NCBI GenBank assembly: GCA_028818775.1 | Contig: JAPPNE010000089.1 | Location: 1 to 44,859 of the forward strand | DNA from: Deltaproteobacteria bacterium | Lineage (GTDB): Bacteria > Desulfobacterota > Binatia > UBA9968 > JAJDTQ01 | Reading direction: 5' to 3' | Length of the DNA stretch: 44,859 bases | Shown here: piece after piece, positions 43,833-44,859 of the stretch | Layout: each line of letters starts with the position of its first letter | Position numbering within the stretch: the stretch's first letter is position 1 | Translations under genes and position numbers: made by a program | Notes under the pieces: generated by a model | The model's database searches: none | The model's input: only the letters and a program-made list of their open reading frames with translations | Told to the model about the DNA's origin: nothing

Positions 43833-43866
43833 GGGTGTGCGGTACTATACAGAGAGGAGGCGTTGA

Positions 43867-44601
43867 ATGCCAATTTGGTCCATGCTGACAGCTCTTGCCC
43901 TCACCGTAACGGCGGCGACCCTCGGTGCACAGTCGCCGGCGACGCTGGATGTCGGAAATTTCTCGGCCGCGAACGCCGGCGGACCCTTCCCCGACGGCTG
44001 GGAACCGCTCACCTTCGACAAGATCGAGAAGCACACGGAGTACTCGCTCGTGGAGGACGGCGGGAACGTGGCGGTCAAGGCGGTGAGCCAAGCCTCAGCT
44101 TCGGGACTGGTGCGCAAGGTGGACATCGACCCGATGCAGCATCCCGTGGTGGAGTGGCGCTGGAAGGTCGAGAACGTCCTGAAGAAGGGCGACGTCACCC
44201 GCAAGGACGGCGACGACTATCCGGCCCGGCTGTACATCACCTTCAGGTACGACAGCAGCAAGGTGGGGTTCTTCGAGCGCGCCAAGTACGAAGCCATCCG
44301 CTTCGCCCACGGGGAATACCCGCCCCTGGGGGCCGTGAACTACATCTGGGAGAGCAAGAGCCCGGTGGGAACCGTTGTCCCCAACCCCTACACCGGCCGC
44401 GTCCGGATGTTCGTGGTGCAAAGCGGCAACGGCAAGGTCGGCCAGTGGGTGACGGAGTCGCGCAATCTCGTCGAGGATTACCGGAAGGCTTTCGGCGGCG
44501 ACCCGCCGCGCATCTCCGGCGTGGCGGTGATGACCGATACTGATAATACCGGCGAGTCCGCGACGGCCTACTTCGGCGACATCGTGTTCAAGGCGCGGTG
44601 A
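43867..44601 (+). CDS. DUF3047 family exported protein
   Basis: 244 residues with AGGAGG six bases before the ATG. An N-terminal signal peptide (about 1-21, LTVTAATLGAQS) suggests a periplasmic protein. The DUF3047 pattern is clear: GWEPLTFDKIEKHTEYSLVED, VKAVSQASASGLVRK, HPVVEWRWKVENVLKKGD, DYPARLYITFRY and AVNYIWESK. The function of this family is not known. A candidate -10 (TACTAT, 43843-43848) lies 19 bases upstream, giving a short leader. It is divergent from the acyl-CoA dehydrogenase gene, and a MaoC-type gene follows on its strand. Confidence 0.9.
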   Translation: MPIWSMLTALALTVTAATLGAQSPATLDVGNFSAANAGGPFPDGWEPLTFDKIEKHTEYSLVEDGGNVAVKAVSQASASGLVRKVDIDPMQHPVVEWRWKVENVLKKGDVTRKDGDDYPARLYITFRYDSSKVGFFERAKYEAIRFAHGEYPPLGAVNYIWESKSPVGTVVPNPYTGRVRMFVVQSGNGKVGQWVTESRNLVEDYRKAFGGDPPRISGVAVMTDTDNTGESATAYFGDIVFKAR

Positions 44602-44664
44602 TTCCTGGAGTGGTTTTCACTCTTCACCGTGGCTTATGCTAATCTGCGGCAGCAACGCCGCGAC

Positions 44665-44710
44665 CCCACAAGACGTCATTCCCGCTTTCGGGGTATTGAC
44701 GTCTTGTGGG
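44665..44710. repeat. Inverted repeat with REP-like core
   Basis: Arms 44665-44678 and 44697-44710 are perfectly complementary over 14 bases (CCCACAAGACGTCA and its complement), with an inner CCCG...CGGG stem. The GTCATTCCCGC core resembles the REP-like palindromes found widely between bacterial genes. It stands after the DUF3047 gene and 35 bases before the MaoC-type gene, so it may end the first transcript or act as a dispersed element. Confidence 0.75.
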
Positions 44711-44745
44711 TGTCGGCGCCACTCTTGCCCGGAAGGAGATCTCCC

Positions 44746-44859
44746 ATGGCGGTCGTACAGGGCTGGGAAGGACGTTACTTCGAGGACTTCAACGTCGGCG
44801 ACGTATACCGGTGCCGGGTCGGGCGCACGGTGACGGAGAACGACAACATCTGGTTCACG
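44746..44859 (+). CDS. MaoC-family dehydratase, N-terminal part
   Basis: Only 38 residues are visible before the window ends. It begins with ATG after GGAAGGAG seven bases upstream. The start MAVVQGWEGRYFEDFNVGD followed by YRCRVGRTVTENDNIWFT is the typical opening of MaoC-like enoyl-CoA hydratases, where GRYFEDFxVGD and the GRTVTExDN segment are conserved; the catalytic Asp and His come later and are not seen. Neighbouring acyl-CoA dehydrogenase and CitE-like genes support a CoA-ester pathway, for example mesaconyl- or methylsuccinyl-CoA type chemistry. Confidence 0.8.
   Translation, partial: MAVVQGWEGRYFEDFNVGDVYRCRVGRTVTENDNIWFT

Noticed and set aside
41758..44091. 777-codon minus-strand frame across the CitE-like and acyl-CoA dehydrogenase genes
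   Set aside because: It runs in another register through two well-supported genes and has no domain of its own.

Overview
The window is a GC-rich, gene-dense chromosomal segment from a Gram-negative bacterium. LptE, LpxC, TatC, an Lpp/OprI-like lipoprotein and RlpA point to a two-membrane envelope. The block rpmF-plsX-fabD-fabG-acpP-glyA-nrdR-ribD-ribE-ribBA-ribH-nusB-leuS, and the neighbouring ruvCAB/yebC and NtrY genes, resemble the order seen in Deltaproteobacteria and related deep lineages (Desulfobacterota, Tectomicrobia-like). That placement is inference from gene order and domain style, because no 16S gene is present. No tRNA, rRNA, CRISPR array, insertion sequence or prophage was recognised, and no gene-free gap exceeds 300 bases.

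Layout. 1-3231: a redox cluster of two di-haem cytochrome c peroxidase-like proteins and the start of a Tat-exported protein on the minus strand, with a divergent mono-haem cytochrome c. 3395-8728 (plus): a VOC-fold dioxygenase-like protein, a divergent IspH-like iron-sulfur protein, a UbiD-family decarboxylase, a LOG-like nucleotide-binding protein and an AI-2E-type permease. 8733-14304 (minus): a two-gene ABC exporter, an amidohydrolase, an MFS permease and nicotinate phosphoribosyltransferase. A class II aldolase, tatC, a small Ala-rich lipoprotein, murJ and rpsT follow. 18557-31395 (minus) is a long housekeeping run: lptE, leuS, nusB, the riboflavin genes, nrdR, glyA, acpP, fabG, fabD, plsX, rpmF and yceD. 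31591-32970 (plus) holds an HtrA-like protein without a catalytic triad and a hotdog thioesterase. 32998-39764 (minus) holds a receiver-LpxC fusion, an NtrY-like sensor kinase, ruvB, ruvA, ruvC and yebC. The window closes with rlpA, a metallo-beta-lactamase-fold hydrolase, a CitE-like lyase, an acyl-CoA dehydrogenase, a DUF3047 protein and the start of a MaoC-type hydratase.

The most striking feature is the pair at 32998-36635. An NtrY-type membrane histidine kinase is followed not by the AAA+ regulator NtrX but by a protein whose NtrX-like receiver domain is fused directly to LpxC, the committed enzyme of lipid A synthesis. The sequence suggests a phosphorelay acting directly on an enzyme of outer-membrane biogenesis. 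Secondary points are three proteins that keep a fold but lose catalytic residues: an IspH homologue with its three cluster cysteines but without the key acid and phosphate-binding residues, an HtrA homologue with all three triad positions replaced, and a RibBA whose DHBP synthase half looks dead. The fatty-acid cluster also lacks fabH and fabF at their usual places.
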